In this document: piece by piece, positions 12,501-27,300 of the stretch
Position numbering within the stretch: position 1 is the stretch's first letter
How the letters are laid out: each line of letters begins with the position of its first letter
Assembly (NCBI GenBank): GCA_007922195.1
Contig: ML681964.1
Coordinates: forward strand, 843,150-907,149
Direction of reading: 5' to 3'
DNA: 64,000 nt
From: Podocnemis expansa
Taxonomy: Eukaryota > Chordata > Testudines > Podocnemididae
The notes under the pieces: generated by a model
Seen by the model: only the letters and a program-made list of their open reading frames with translations
Databases searched by the model: none
Told to the model about the DNA's origin: nothing
Program-made: the position numbers and the translations under genes

Positions 12501-15500
12501 TTTCTTTTGTTCATTGGGTCTGTTGATTAAACACAAAAGTTGCTTGCCAGTGACCTCAGTCCTTTTCATATGAATGAGTGAAGCCTAAAGAGGTACTGAC
12601 TCAGAGAGGAGGCATAGAGGTTGTTTGAACAATGATTAGTACCTCGTTGTTAGTCCTGATGACTCACCTTTGTTGCAGTGCTGATCTATTGCCTTAAGCA
12701 GCTTTCCCCCCAAGCACTCCTTTGGCCTCACAGTAGAGCTGGCCCTGTGAACCAGGCTGCCACTTCTGGCCAGCTTGCCCAGTCCCTGCAGTGCAACCCT
12801 GCGGGGCCCCCCAAAGCACAGGGTCCTGGGCAGCTGCCCCTCTTGCCCTACCCTAGGGATGGCCCTGGCTATGACCAGTTTGCACCACAAAGGAGTTAAT
12901 GTAGTTTTACGCCAGCTGAGGATCTACCCCAAGGTACTATCAAATGAACATAAAGTAAACTAAAAATATATTTTTTCTTTGGTCTTTCAATTACAGAAGT
13001 TATCACAATAGTGGCTAAAATATCTCAGGTGGTGGTTTAAGTGCTGGTGTTTCTTAAGTTTTGTGTTTAGACCTGCTACTCAACCATCATACTGAATCCC
13101 TTTAACAATCCATCTTACAGGATTCTCTAGGAGTCATTTTGTTAGAAGCCTGTAATAGAATTTAGATTCTGAATAAAAGTTTTAATTTTGGGGTAGTTTT
13201 TAATGGCTTTTTTAACGTATAGAAATATAATCTGAATAGTAAAGTTGAGCATATTACATTTTACAGATTACGTCAAGCTGCATGATTTACTAAAGCATTT
13301 TAGAATGTTAAACTTCAAAATTATGTAGAGTAATTCTTTTAATTTTAACAGTATAAAGTGAGAGCCTATATCCAGATGAAGTCTCTAAAAGCGTGCAAAA
13401 GGGAGATTAAGTCAGTTATGAATACAGCTGGAAACGTAAGTTTTTGTTTTTTAACTTGTATTCTGTTTGCAAACAAGTTTTGTTCTGTTCTAAAACTGCT
13501 GTAACTTGTTAACTTTTATTTCCATTAAAAATTTGGGAAATTTAGAAATCTGAAATGACTGTGATTTGATTTGGGCTGATTTGTGTGCTCAGAAAATCAT
13601 GCTTAGGGTTTTTGTTAAGATATAAAAATTTAAAAAATGAAGTACTATATAAACAAACCCTAAAGCCTGTGTTATAATAGCCTTAATCAAAGAGTCAGCC
13701 ACTCCAGACAAAGTGTAAATTTGTCTGGAAAAGTAGTGGAAGTCTCACCTCCCAGTTGTTAGTGAATGAAGTTCACTGCTTCTATAAGTTTTCCTGCTCA
13801 TTGATAGGATTAAGTGTACTCCATAGCTGATCAGTAAGAAGAAGAATTTGGGGTACCAAATCTGTAGCTTCAGTTGAAGCTTTTCAGAGCCTTTCATTTT
13901 GTTGGGAGGCAGTATGTCCAAAACAGTTCACTTCTGCAGTGCTGGAAGGGCCTATTCTAGTGCATTCTGTCCAGATGAAGAAAATAAAAATGTAACAGAA
14001 CAGTTTGCGTGTTTGTGTTTGTATTACCCATTTTTGTAAATGCAATTACAAAAATATTTAATTAGGTTCAGTTGAATTGTCACTGATTTCTCTTGGAAGA
14101 GACATGTTAATTTACACATCTGAGGAACAAGTTTTGCTGCAGTAAACTAAACACCTTTATTTTAAAATAATAATAGTAAACTGTGTTTAATAGTAACAGT
14201 AGATCTAAAGCAGTTGTCGCAGGAGTGCCACAGGACTACTTGTTTGTTTTACTGAAGTAGACTAACACAGCTGCCCTTTTGGCTCTAAAGCAATTGATAA
14301 GTAATATATAATATTTTTTTTTTCCTTCACAGTCTGCTCCTTCTCTCTTTCTTAAGAGCAATTTTGAATACTTGAGGGGTAACTATCGGAAAGCAGTAAA
14401 ACTCTTAAACAGCTCAAACATTGCTGAACACCCAGGATTTATGAAAACAGGTAAAATAAAGCATAAGACTGATTTTACAACTGCTTTGACGCATACTTGA
14501 CTTTACACACAAGTAGTCATCCTAAATTCAGTTTTAGAAAACAGGGACATCTTTTTGGTGCATAAAACCTAGTTTTATATTTTGTATGAGCTGGGTTTTC
14601 CAGTTTCAATCTCACTGAGTTCAGTGAGACTTATGAACGTTTTTTGGAAGACTGGGGCTTTAAATGCCGTGTTTTTATCTTCCTTAGCACCTTTCCCATG
14701 TTGTTTTTCTCCCAGCCCCAAAATGTGTTTTGGGCTTTTTTCCCCCTCTTTGTTTAAAACAAAACAAAACTCTAAGTGAGGCTAGCAGATACTTAGGAAT
14801 ATTGACACATGACAGAGCGAGTGAATTTTGGAATGCCTGCATTTGGATCGGTAGAAACTAGAAGTGTAATGGACAGCAAGTGTGAGGTTCTGTGTTTTGC
14901 TCAGGGAAGCCATTACAGGAGACATGGTGCTAGCTGCAGAATGAATTTAAAGTTTGCAGGAAGTGTTTGCTCAAATCTTGTGCAGTTTACCTGTTTGTAA
15001 ATATATAACTTCTTTCAAGTGAGATGGATAGCATAAAGATGGTCTTTTAGGTGGCATTGGTAACTTAAGACTTTGGAAAACCCAGTTCATAGAAATTATA
15101 AAACTGGATTTAATGCAAGAAGAGAAATTCTCGTCTTTTTTATAATTTAAATGATGCATCTGTTGAATGTCTTTTCTTCCATAAAGTTTCATGCTCAGTG
15201 TTTTTTGTGAGATGCTTCTGAAGGTGCTTTGTGAAACTTCTTGCACCACAAGGATGTTTTCTTCATGAGCAGATATTGCTAGAGATATGGCAAATTCATG
15301 ATACAGTTGTGGAATCTGCCCTGCAAATGTCAGTTCTCTGACTGCATGAACAGACAAAATAGAATAGTTATGGAGTTGCTTAGTTTAGAAACTAAGCCCA
15401 TTTTTATCAGTGGTAACCTTAGGAAACTGCTTTTATAATTAAATAGGTCAAAAGTTAAATTCTCTTGCATATTTGTAAATTGCTCATCACAGTATTATTC

Positions 15501-18500
15501 AAACACAATATATGAGCATTTTCAATTTGAGAAGCTTTCATTTCTTTTGCTTGTAGAGTTGGATTAGTCTGCTTATTTTATTAAAACATTTGAGCAGATG
15601 TCATCGAAGAATTTCATTCTTACAAGAGCCATATGTCAGAAAACAGCAAGTGTTTAGAGTTGAAATACTGAGAGAATTTTCAGATTAGTGTGCTGTATGT
15701 TGAAATCTGCCAAAGTGGTCGTATACTCTGCTATTTTAGAACATGATGCATGAGAAGCTCACCAAATCCCTTTCCATTTATCAATTAAATAACATAACGT
15801 GTTCAGAAGAAGTAAAATGGTACACAGAAATAGTAGGTGGTTAATTTATTTCCCTGTTGTTGACTGGCCTTAACATAGTATGGTATGATCTATTGTATAG
15901 TTAAGCTTGTCACAGGAATATCTTGCTAGAAACGTACAATGTCCTGAGCTGTAAAATGTTTGGATTTTGATAATATTTTGCTCTTCTCTCAGGTGAATGC
16001 TTAAGGTGCATGTTTTGGAACAATCTCGGCTGTATTCATTTTGCTATGGGAAAGCACAATTTAGGAATTTTCTACTTTAAAAAGGCCCTGCAAGAAAATG
16101 ATAATGCATGTGCACAGCTAGGAACAGGTAGCACGGATCCAGGTAAGGCTTGTAATAGATAAAAGGGTGGTGAAGGGGTGAGTGGCTTCAAATTAACTGT
16201 TACTGGTGATCTTGTGTTAGTGGCGTGCGTTTGTTTGTTTGTTTGTAATTAACTATCATTTAATGACAAAGGACAGTGAAAGAAGGAAGGGAGTTTTTGA
16301 ATATATTTGGTTTTCAGACTTTTTGGACAGCAGGCAGCTAACAAATAATGAAATGTGTGTCATTTTCTTGCTTGCTTCAGCATGTTGGAAACTTTGGTAA
16401 TTTATTTTTACACTTATTAATACTATTTGATTGTCAGTCAAGAGGATCTGAAATAAACACAGCTTTCCAGCTTCATTGTACATCATTAAAGCCATTACTC
16501 ATGGTCTTGCTGACATTACGGATTAAATCACCAAGGTTGCAAGTCTTTCTCGTATGTTATCTTAAAAGTAATTTTCACTGCATTTTATCTTAAATATAAA
16601 TGTATTTTAACTTTTTTTTGTTAGAGAACTCTCCAGGTTTGTGAGACTGATTCTGTTTTTTTAATCCAACCAGCACTTAGAAATAATAATAATAAAAGCA
16701 TGGGAAGTTTTAAAGAATGCCATTAAGAAATACTGTATCATGAAACTCAGTGTGTTAACATGAATTTTTTTCAGATAAGAAGGCTTGACCAGGTGATATT
16801 TTGTTTTTATGTTAAATCCACAATTTACTTATTTAATAACTGGTTCTTAGCATGGTTTTATTCATTCTTGCAAGTGTGTATTAATGGTGGCATAGATCAT
16901 AATGTCAGTTAAAAGGCAGAGGCTGTTTATAATTCTATTAAGATAACTAAATCAGTACCTTTTTGAAGTGAAACTATTTTGTTACAAATTTTACAAAAAT
17001 TGAGGATAATGAAGAAGCCAAGGACATCTATATGACCTTGGAATTGCCTGATTTCGTATCTAATATTAGTAGTCAGCATAGTTAATAAGGTTAAAGCAGT
17101 CTATAATGAATAAGGTGCATTTGTTTGTGCTGAGTTGAACCCTAAGGTGGGAGGAATTTAGTTACAGAGGAAGTCTAGTGAATGTTTACATGATGCAATT
17201 ATTTTTTAGCAATGTTCATTCTTTCCTGATTTTCTTCATCTGGATACCCAATATTATCTGCCCTCTTTTACAGGCAAGAAGTTTTCAGGGAGACCGATGT
17301 GTACATTGTTGACTAACAAACGGTACGAGTTGCTGTACAATTGTGGAATTCAGCTTTTACATATTGGGAGGCCCCTAGCTGCTTTTGAGTGCTTGATAGA
17401 AGCTGTCCAGGTTTACCACTCAAATCCACGCCTCTGGTTGAGACTAGCAGAATGCTGCATTGCCGCCAACAAGGGGGTACGTAAGTCTGTCTGAGAAGCT
17501 GTCTGACCACATCGCACTTCTTTTCGAAAAATATTAGTTTTTAGAAGAAATATTCTTTGAGTTATACTGTATGTGTTACTGGCTGCAAGGATCTGGGGCT
17601 AAGATGCGTGGGGGGCTTGGTCCATCGTGCATGGCTGGAAAGCCACCCAGCCATGTTGTGACCCTGAAAATATTGAGAACCCATGTAATAAAATCTAATA
17701 CCTCATCCAACTTTTCTTTATAATTGTGTGACTTATTTAAAAATAACTTTGTTGAGAAGAATGTTGTTCTCTAGCTGGTATCTTACTGCTAACAGTGTGA
17801 TAATAAGTAAGTACTTGGCAAAACATCAGGCTGAATATCCCTAAATTTGCTGTTGAGATAATGATCAATATTCCTGACATCTTTGTTGGTTTTTATGACC
17901 TCCCAAAGTCATAAAGTTTCTATCCAAAGAGAGATTTACAGCTTTTCTCCCACCTCATGGATTTCATACTGGGTTTTTGTCCTCCCTCCTCTTCTGCCCA
18001 TGTAGGTGGTGTTTAACAAATTAATTCAGGGTAATTTTAAACAGTGCCGCAGTATGTCTCATGCTCCCTATGGAATGGGTTTTTGAGTCCAGCTTTTTGG
18101 AGGACTGTTTTGAATACCATGTAGTGAAGTCAACACATGGGAGTATTTATATAGTAGACATTTAAGATTACTTAGTTGCATATAATTTGATATTTTTAAT
18201 GTGCTAGCAATTCTAAATGTGACTTTTTTTTTGAAAATGACTTGATTCATTTTCCTTTGCTTGGCAGAGGATAAACTAAGTCTATAAACTATTGAACAAA
18301 TTATCAGAGATAATCCCTGAATTTTAAAGTTATTTGATAACTTCCAGAGGGGTGGATATAGCAAAAACAATAAATCATGTGGCAGTTTAAAGACTAAGAA
18401 TATCTTTGGGCATAAACTTTCATGGGCTGCAACCCACTTCGTCAGATGCATCGTCAGGAGCAAAATTAGTTGGGGTATAGTAAAACTGTGTATTATGAAG

Positions 18501-21342
18501 ACACATGAAGAAAAGTTTCATGAAGGATAAGATATTTGGAGGATTGTAAATCTTTCGGGGTGTTCTACCTCTCGAGACAAATTGCAAATTAAAACTGGTT
18601 AGCTGTTCAGTAATGTACATGTAATATTTGTAATGTTCTGTTAGCCCTGTAGCTATTATGTGAAGAAACCTACTTGTTCAATCCAGACATTTCCAATTTC
18701 GCTTCCTTTAGACATCAGAACAAGAAACTAAAGGCCTTCCAAGCAAAAAAGGAATTGTGCAATCAATAGTAGGTCAAGGCTATCACCGTAAAATAGTCCT
18801 TGCATCACAATCAATACAGAATGTTGTTTATAAGTAAGTACAAAATTTTTTTAATACTGTTACTTTCTACTCAGCTTTGCAAAGAGTGTGGCTGTTCACT
18901 AGAGAAAAAATATATTCTAAATGGTCCTGTTCTGAACACAAACTTACTCATGTGAGTAGTCATATCAATTTATGTGGGGTATGCATATGGCTGAAGTTAT
19001 TCAAGTGTTGAAATGTTTAAAAGGATGGGACTTTAGTATTTTATGTTGGATGCTATTGCTGTAATTGCCAATAGATGGCTTATTTGTATATTTAATGAAA
19101 CTCAAGCTTTAGTTAGCCACTTTCTAACTTGATCTCTCTCTAGAATTCATATTTTCCAGCTAGTTGCATGTTAATTTGCTTATGGAAGGAAAGGGAGATG
19201 ATTATCACAAAAACTCCTATGCGAGAAAGCGTAGAAATAGATCTAGTCAATTTATGATTTATGAGCTAAATTACCTCATGTTGTGAAAGCATAACACTTG
19301 AAGTGAGGTTATATTTCAATTGTCTGTACTTCTCAAGTGATAGAATTTATTAGCCATTGTCTTCAGGCTTCATAGTATAATTTGCACATGTGGTTTTTTT
19401 TTATTTCTGCACATCTTGTTTTCTTGTGTGAACAGTGATGCTGTGTTTAGCTCTTCGCATACTGAAGAATATAAACAAAAAGGAACACGTGCCTTGGGAT
19501 TTAGTAACCAAAGGATTTGATTTTTAAATCAGCACTCCATCTAGGAAGTCTCTGTTAAATATATGGGATTTCTTTAAATGAAGTACTTGCAGGATAAATC
19601 TCTAAATTAGGACCTAATCATTTTGGTAACTGCATAAAGTGAATATTTAAATATAACTTACTAAAGCATGAAATTAATCTTCCACTGGTCCATAGGGCAG
19701 ACTTCTGAAATAACTCTTTTTAGAGTTCTGTAACTTTTTTTTAATGAAGTAGCAATAATATTTATGTATATACTATTTATTTTCAATGTTTTTTAAGTGA
19801 TGGGCAGTCTTCAGCTATCCCTGTAGCCAGTATGGAGTTTGCAGCGATTTGTCTAAGAAATGCCTTACTGTTGCTGCCTGAAGATCAGCAGGAACCAAAG
19901 CAGGAAAGTGGATCTAAAACTAATAACCAGCTGGGAGGAAGTGCAGAGAGCAGCGAAAGCAGTGAAGCATGCAGGTAACCATGGTAGTAGGTGTCTCAGT
20001 TATTTTAAAAACGTAGTGTGCAGCATTGGGATGAAGTTTCCGTGCCTATTGTCTGTCCTGTATAAGAGGCAGAGAATGGAAGAGGTGATCTCAAATACAT
20101 ACAAAGTCTCCATCCAAAGTAATTCTGTTACACCAGTAACAGTTATCAGCATTCCTAAGCAAACCTGAGGAGAAATTAGTGACTTGATTTCCACTATCAA
20201 ACACTTCTTTTCTTTAAAAATATAACAAACAAAATTCCCTTGAACCATAAAGTTGATTTGACTGTTCTCACTCTCCTTATGTTCTACAAATGTTAAATGT
20301 CTTTAGGGTGGCTTTTGTTTTCCCAGCGAAGCCAAACGGGACTGTCTTCTCAAGCCTGGTCTAGACCAAACACTTAAATCAGCATAGCCACGTGTCTCTG
20401 TATTGTGAAAGATCAGCAACTCTGAGAGATGTAGCTATGCTGATCTATCTTCCTGTGTAGACTACATTTGCTAGCTCAATGGTAGAATCCATCGAGCTAG
20501 CTATGACCTCTCAGGGAGAGGTAAACTAACTGACTACAGATTAAAAGTCCTGCTGTTCTGCTGTAGCACTTCAGTGTGGACCCTCACTGCACTGAGAGGG
20601 AGAGGTTCTGTAGTTAAGTGCTTTAGTGAATGTCTACACTGAAAAACTACAGCTGCAGCAGGGCAGCTATGCTGCTTTAGCATTTTAAATGTAGCCATCC
20701 CACAATTGTCTTTTTACTTCAGTACTAAATACTTGCCATGGACTCAGATTTGGTATGTAAAGTACTCTATTATGCTTTTTTTGTGGTGGGACTGAAGGTT
20801 GGATTTAGCATACAGTTGGCAATTAAACTACAAAAAAAACACATCTGTAAAATGAATCTTAAACAAAATCACAAAACCTCCAAAGGTTACTTCTAAAACC
20901 ATAACAAAGTCAGTGGCTAATAAGATCCAACGTGAAGATGACTGGTTTCCTCTTGATTTCTCCTTACAAGCTTCTCTAAACTTCCATATAAAATCAGGGA
21001 TGTTGTAGAAGAATATTTAGAAAATTGTGTAGAAAACATTTCTTGTTGTCTACCTGCACTGTGCCTGGCATAGTGCAGGTGAGTTCCTCGGTTTCATGAG
21101 CAAAATAGTTGGGAGAAAATAGTTAGAACTTTTTCAGCCTTGAGATGGAAAAATAGGTAGTGCTGGAGATCTCAGTTCTTTAAGGAAAATAACAAAGTAT
21201 CATTTTCATTATATCAAGTTCAAATAATATGGGTCTGAAAGTGCAGAAAGCCATTTTGTTTTTGTTTTGCTGTTGGAAGTACTGTATCTCTCTCCCTCCC
21301 ACCATCTTTCCTTAGAAATCCTTCATGACTTCCAGAACATGT

Positions 21343-21377
<35 letters not shown>

Positions 21378-24300
21378 GTCTTTCCTGTTGTCTCCCTGTT
21401 TCTTAGCTGGAGTGAGGAAGGGAGAATGTGTATGGTAGAAGAGGATTTCTGACTATAATATGGTTTCAAAAGTACATGCTTCTATAGCTAACACAGTCAC
21501 TTCCGCATGTCCCAAGGAACATTAACTGTGGAAACGTCCAGTAAATGAGACCAGGTCTACACTGATGGCAGCAAATTTGCCTCCATCAGTTCAATCTTTC
21601 CGGTTTGATTGGGCAGTCAGTGAAGACCTACCAAACCGATCTGGGAATTGGTGCAGTAAGTCCACCCCTTCAAGAAGAGTAGTGCTGAGTTGAAGGGAGG
21701 TCATTTGCCTTTGACTCTGTGCAGTAGAGATGCTGCAGTAAGTAGGTGTTAAGAAACTAAAGGGAGATACACAAGTTATTTCATCTAGCTTGTGTATCTC
21801 CCTTCAACTGCCATCAAAATCATGGCTAATGTAACCCTGGACTGAATATTCTTCTAATAGGTGCTCCACTGTGAATATGCCTGGGTCCTTGAACTGCTGG
21901 TTAGAGAATTTCAGTAGCTGTGTCCATTAGGCCTGCTCGTGCATGGTCTCTCCTCATGCTGCATCATGTGGCTGGTCAGCATGCATCAGCTAACCCCTCT
22001 CAGTTCTCTTCTTAAAGAATCCTGTCTGGAAACAGCTATTTACAGTTTGATTTGATCGTTGCTTTCAATGTGTATTTCTATATTTAGTCAGTCTTCTAGT
22101 TCTTAGTTATAGTTATATGGGGGGGTAGTCTTTTCCCCACTTCTCCTCACTGGGGGCTCTCCCCCCCATGGGTTATGTCTGGCTCACTAGGCTTCAAGAA
22201 GTGTCTCTTCTAAAGAAATTATCCCTGTCACAGACTAGTGCTCCCCATGAATTTGCTGCCTCAGGGAAGGCCACCTTCAAAAAAGCATGTTTTTTGCCAG
22301 GAACTCAGGTCCCAGTCTCATAAGGATAGCTCAGACAAAAAAATCATCTTCATGGATGCAGCTCTTCAGTCTTTTCCACACCCATGGCAGAAGTGATGTG
22401 GCAGACACAAGTCTTCCCGTCAGCCCTTCAACAGCTAAAGGTGCTAGGTCAAAGAAACAAGCCACTGTCCCCTCTCAGGAATTGCCAAAAAAGAGCAGGA
22501 AGTCCCCACAATGAGACCTGAGGGAGCTGCAAATGTTCTCCAGCACCCTTGGTATCCTCTGTACTCTTGGCATTGAGATCCTCTCAGTCTGATATCCATA
22601 ATTTATGGAAGTTCTCAGTGGCAGATACTGTTGAGAAAGTCATTGACCCAGTGGGTACATGCACTGAGTAAATGGCACTGAGGAGCAAGGACAAGAGCAA
22701 GCAGTCCTCTAAGAAGGCATTACTGGTATGTGATTTTTGCATTGGTACTGTCATCATCAATGCTTTACCTGGCACCAGAGCAACAAGTATGGACAAGAGC
22801 TACGTTCTCTGCCCCGCCCCCCCCATCACTGCCAGTGCACTGAGTTGGTCAGCGCTGCCGGAATTATGACATTCTAGGGACCTCTATTTAGTTGATGTAG
22901 TTGATATAGTTTAGTCTTCCTCTTTCAGTGCTCGGATCTCCACACTGAGTCTTCACTCAGCATGGGAATCTTCAGCTCCACAGTGCTGTCATCTGTAACT
23001 GACCCAGCTCCAAAATCCCAGACCTGCAGAAGGGATCCTGCACAGGGGTCAACCACATTGGATCACCCATAGGATGCTACTCAGAGTTGTAGCAATAGTC
23101 ACTCACGTAGTGCTGTAAAGATGGTTGTTCTAGATGTGCATCCCTGTGGCAGCTCCACAGCTCACTTTTTTTCCCTCTACTTCAGCGTTGTTGTCATTGA
23201 CTGACTGCAGTAGAGAAGAACCTTAGGGAGATTAATCTGCATGCACAACTATACTTGTTGTTTCTCCTCATGTTATACAGTGCGTGAGCATGCCTAACAA
23301 ACAATGCTACTGAAGTTTTTCCAATCAGCAGCGCAGGGTTACAAACCCAACTACAGTTGAGCACCCATAGGATCCCATCTTGAAGAACCATTGTTAGTTC
23401 CTACAGAAGATGAGTAACTTATACTCTGTCTAAATTCACACTATCAAGTTCTGAAAGGATACTTGCATGTGTTCTCTCTGCTGGGAACCTAGAGGTAGGG
23501 GAAGGAACAGTGGAAGAACTAAAGTGGTGAAATTACCTTAAAATTATTATACAGACTGGACCTTGTAACAGGCATTCCGTTGGTGAAAAAGGGGTGGTTC
23601 ATATTTTTGGTGTGGTTTGGTATATAAATATAAACATGATAAAGAGTTCCTCTAGTTTTACCTGACATAGTTTAAAAAAAAAAACTAGGTGGGGGGCAAC
23701 CCAAAATGTCTTCCTGGCTTTCACTGATGGAAAGGAGGCTGTCTCTAGTGCAAACCCAACACATTGTTTTGTTTGGTTTCATAGTTTTCCTTACTATAGA
23801 TTCTTAAAATAGCTTGAATTTACATAAGGTAGTCTTGGGGTTTTTACTTTTGTTGGTAAAAGATTTACTGACTGGAATTCCCCCTTTTTCGCTTTAAAAA
23901 GAAAAATGAAATCGTTAATGATATCAGTGCTTGAAGTATTGCCAGCCCACATTTTTTTCTGTTTGTCTAGCCTCCAGTTCCCTGCATTTCAACATGAAGG
24001 ATTCTTGCTGTCTCTTTAAAAAAAAAAAAAAAAAAAAAGTGGATTAGTATTAATGGTGGCTGTTGTGTTTACATTCTTTTTTTGTTAAAGGTTTGAAGGT
24101 CACTGCTCACAATTAACAACCTGTCTTTATTTCAGCAGTAAAAGTCATGAGGGAGATAAATTCATTCCAGCTCCACCTTCTTCACCTCTGAGAAAACAGG
24201 AATTAGAAAATTTAAGGTAAGTCGTTCGCTTGTTTGGGAGCTTATTACATTGCACTCAAAAACTACATCACAGCTATTAGGCATGGCATGAAGTATCAGG

Positions 24301-27300
24301 AGATTATAAAGAAATTTAGATTATTCTTTAATAAGTGAAAGCTTTTACTTTCCTTCCTCCAGGCTACATTTTTAATTAAGAGTAAAACTCAGTGTAGAGC
24401 AGCGTGGAAGTAAAAAAACCCCAAAACTATAGCTTTGGGGTTTGTAAATAAGTCTAATGCTCCTTTACTAAATTTACTAAACAAAAAAAAGAAAGAAAAG
24501 CTCACCTTAGAAAGTAAAGAATGTTTCCTCCATTAATAGAAAGGACTGAGATTGCATTATTTTGTCACTTTCTTCTAGAGCAGTGGTTCCCAATCTGTGA
24601 TCCGGGGACCCCTGTGGGTCCACAGACTTATTGCAAGGGGTTCATGAATACATCTGGCCTCAGCCACTGCCAGCCAGCAGTCCTTGTTGCAGAAGGCTAT
24701 AAATCAGGGGTGTCAAACTTGCGAGCCCACAGCACACAGTGTGCTTATCTGGCTTGTGAAGCTGCTGCCTGGGCTATGCCTGGAAGCTATCTGCAGCAGC
24801 GATCTCCGAAGACAGGCTTCAGGTAGAGCAGGGCCAGGCGTGCTTCTGACACACTCACATAATACAAGTCATAGTACAGGGGAGCAAAGGAAGTGCTCCA
24901 GCCAATCCCTGCTCAGCTTGGCTGTGGTCTACCAACCAGTCAGAGTCTCAGTCACAGCAGGCTGATCCGGGCTCCCGGAGAGCCACAGCACTGCACCTCC
25001 CCTCCCCCCCAACTATTCACAGTCAGTTGGTTAACATGCTGATTTGATTGACAGCACATTGTACGATTCAAAAAGAGAAAAGTGAGAACAAGCCAATCAA
25101 AGGCCAGCCGGCACTAAGCCAACCAAAGGGGAGCATTCTGAATTATCGACAGTGGGGGGAGGAGCCCAGTCTGGCTGCCTGTGACTGAGACTGGTTTTTT
25201 TTTTTTTTTTTTTTTGCCTGCCACAATATGGTAGGGGAAGTGGAAAAGGAAGGAGGGGGCTAGGAGCCAGCATGAGGAAGCAGGGCCCACAGGACAGGGA
25301 AGAGGGAAGGTGTGGGAGAGCCTGCAGGGTTCGGTAAGGGAAAGGGGAGCCCATGCTGCTCTTGAACATGGAGGGGGAAAGGGTTGGGGAGCCTGTGCAG
25401 CCGCATAGCCCACAACAGGTGTCCTGCCTTCCAGTGTGCCCCCCCACATTGAATGTTTGACATCTCTGCTCTCAATGAATTGTATTTGCCTGGTGAGCAG
25501 TCAAACCCTGGATATGTCCCAGCCAGTGGGAGCAGACAGGGGCCATGTCCTCCACTGCCCTTCTGCAGCACTGCTGCTGGATAACAACTGTTATCATTTG
25601 GGAGTCCACAAAATTTTTTGATGTTAAAAAGTGGTCCTTGTATGCGAAAAGGTTGGGAACCAATACATGGGGAAAGCTAGCTTTAATGTCAGCCTACAAT
25701 ATGTTTTTTTCTCAGAAAGATCAAAAATCAAAGTAGTAGTACTGCATATCCCACTTCTGCATTAGGACTCTCATAACAAAGGTGACAAGGGAGTGAATTG
25801 AGTTTTGAACCATGCATAATACCATATCTATTTTAGGAAATGAGAGTATTTCAGTGAAAGATGTTTAAACAAATAGCTTAAATTTAGTTGTCTTAACATC
25901 TTTGACTGGAATGCTTTAGTTTTCATACAAGTAAGCTTATTGCCAATTTCATAGACTTGATTTTCTTAGATAAGTAAGGACTATCATCTGTACAAGTTTT
26001 CTAAAGGCTGGATGTGGATTTAAAGAAGTGATTTGAGCATATGTTAGCTAAAATGTGCTAACTAGTGTGTTTTAAAAGTGGTCTGTACATGGAACACTTT
26101 TTTAACATGTATTGAACTGGTTGATTTTTAAAGATTTCACCCTACTGTGTGTTCCTGTCCAGAGGCTCAAATAACAAACTAGCTTTCTATTGACAGTTCT
26201 TCAAATATATGGTGCTTGGACATCAATGTTTTAGGTGCTTGACCTTTGAATGTTAAGTGAATAGTGTGTAATGGCAGCTACTGGTGGTTTTCTATTTTTA
26301 TGTCTGAATATAGAATGTAACAAAGTGGCAGACCAAATTAAGCATGATTATTTGTCACAAGCAATGGACTCTAATTTTATTTTATTTTTTTATTTTTTTA
26401 TGACACTATTTTGAGATGTATGCTAGGGAGTAAGTGATTAAATATGCATTATGAAGCTCTGTTAGTCTTATTATATTTAGTCTTTGACTTTACATTATAT
26501 TATATTATATTACATTATATATTTTCTCTGGGGGGGGAAGATGATTATGTGCTCTTATTGATCTTTAAAAAATGCAGTTTTCTCATTCAGATTCCTCAAC
26601 TGCCTTGCTTTAATTCCACACAGGCGACTGAAATCTTAAGCAGTTACTGTCCTTAGTACTGAATTAATTACTCCAGGACAGCAGCAAGCGCTCAAAGTAA
26701 GGGATGTGTCCAGTGTTGGAGTGTACTGTTTGGTGGAAGGAATACACTAATGACCTCATGCGAAGTGCAAATACATAAATAATGGAAAGTGCATGTCTTC
26801 TATGTGTGGCAAAACCAACCCATTGCTGGAAACCTTATGTCAGCTAACTCCATGTTATAGATCTAGTGTATTAAAAAATCAGGTTGGAAGGTTCCAGCAC
26901 TAAGGCACCTATGCCACGCTAAGTACATTTACATCTCTATTCCTTGGTCATCCCTGATTGTTACTTCAAAATGGGATGGAAAAGTACCAACTGGTGAAAA
27001 TCTGTTTGCATTAAATAATAAAAAGCAAGTTGAATTCTTTGCTGAACTGAATTCCTCAAGGGTATGTAGTTCTCTACTAATTTTGCTTTCTTTCTATATA
27101 TTGCTGCTTGTACTCTAAAGCTATGTCTACACTACAGCCCATATTAGGAAAATATATGTTGCTCAGGGATTTGAATGTTCCACCTCCCTGCCTGACATAA
27201 GTTATACAGACATGAGCACTCATATACGCAGCTTTTGCCGCTTGTGGATATGGGTTTTTTTATGCCGGTGGGAGAATTCTCCTGTTGGCATAGAGCGTCT

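Noticed and set aside
17297..17510. Frame on the - strand across exon 10
   Set aside because: Shadow of the CNOT10 exon, which has matching splice sites and conserved protein on the + strand.
17575..17700. Possible hAT relic
   Set aside because: Only one terminus-like motif (reversed, ATGGGTTCTCAA); no partner end or duplication.
25097..25571. Three overlapping - strand frames of about 100-116 codons
   Set aside because: They lie within the inner hAT and depend on simple-sequence composition.
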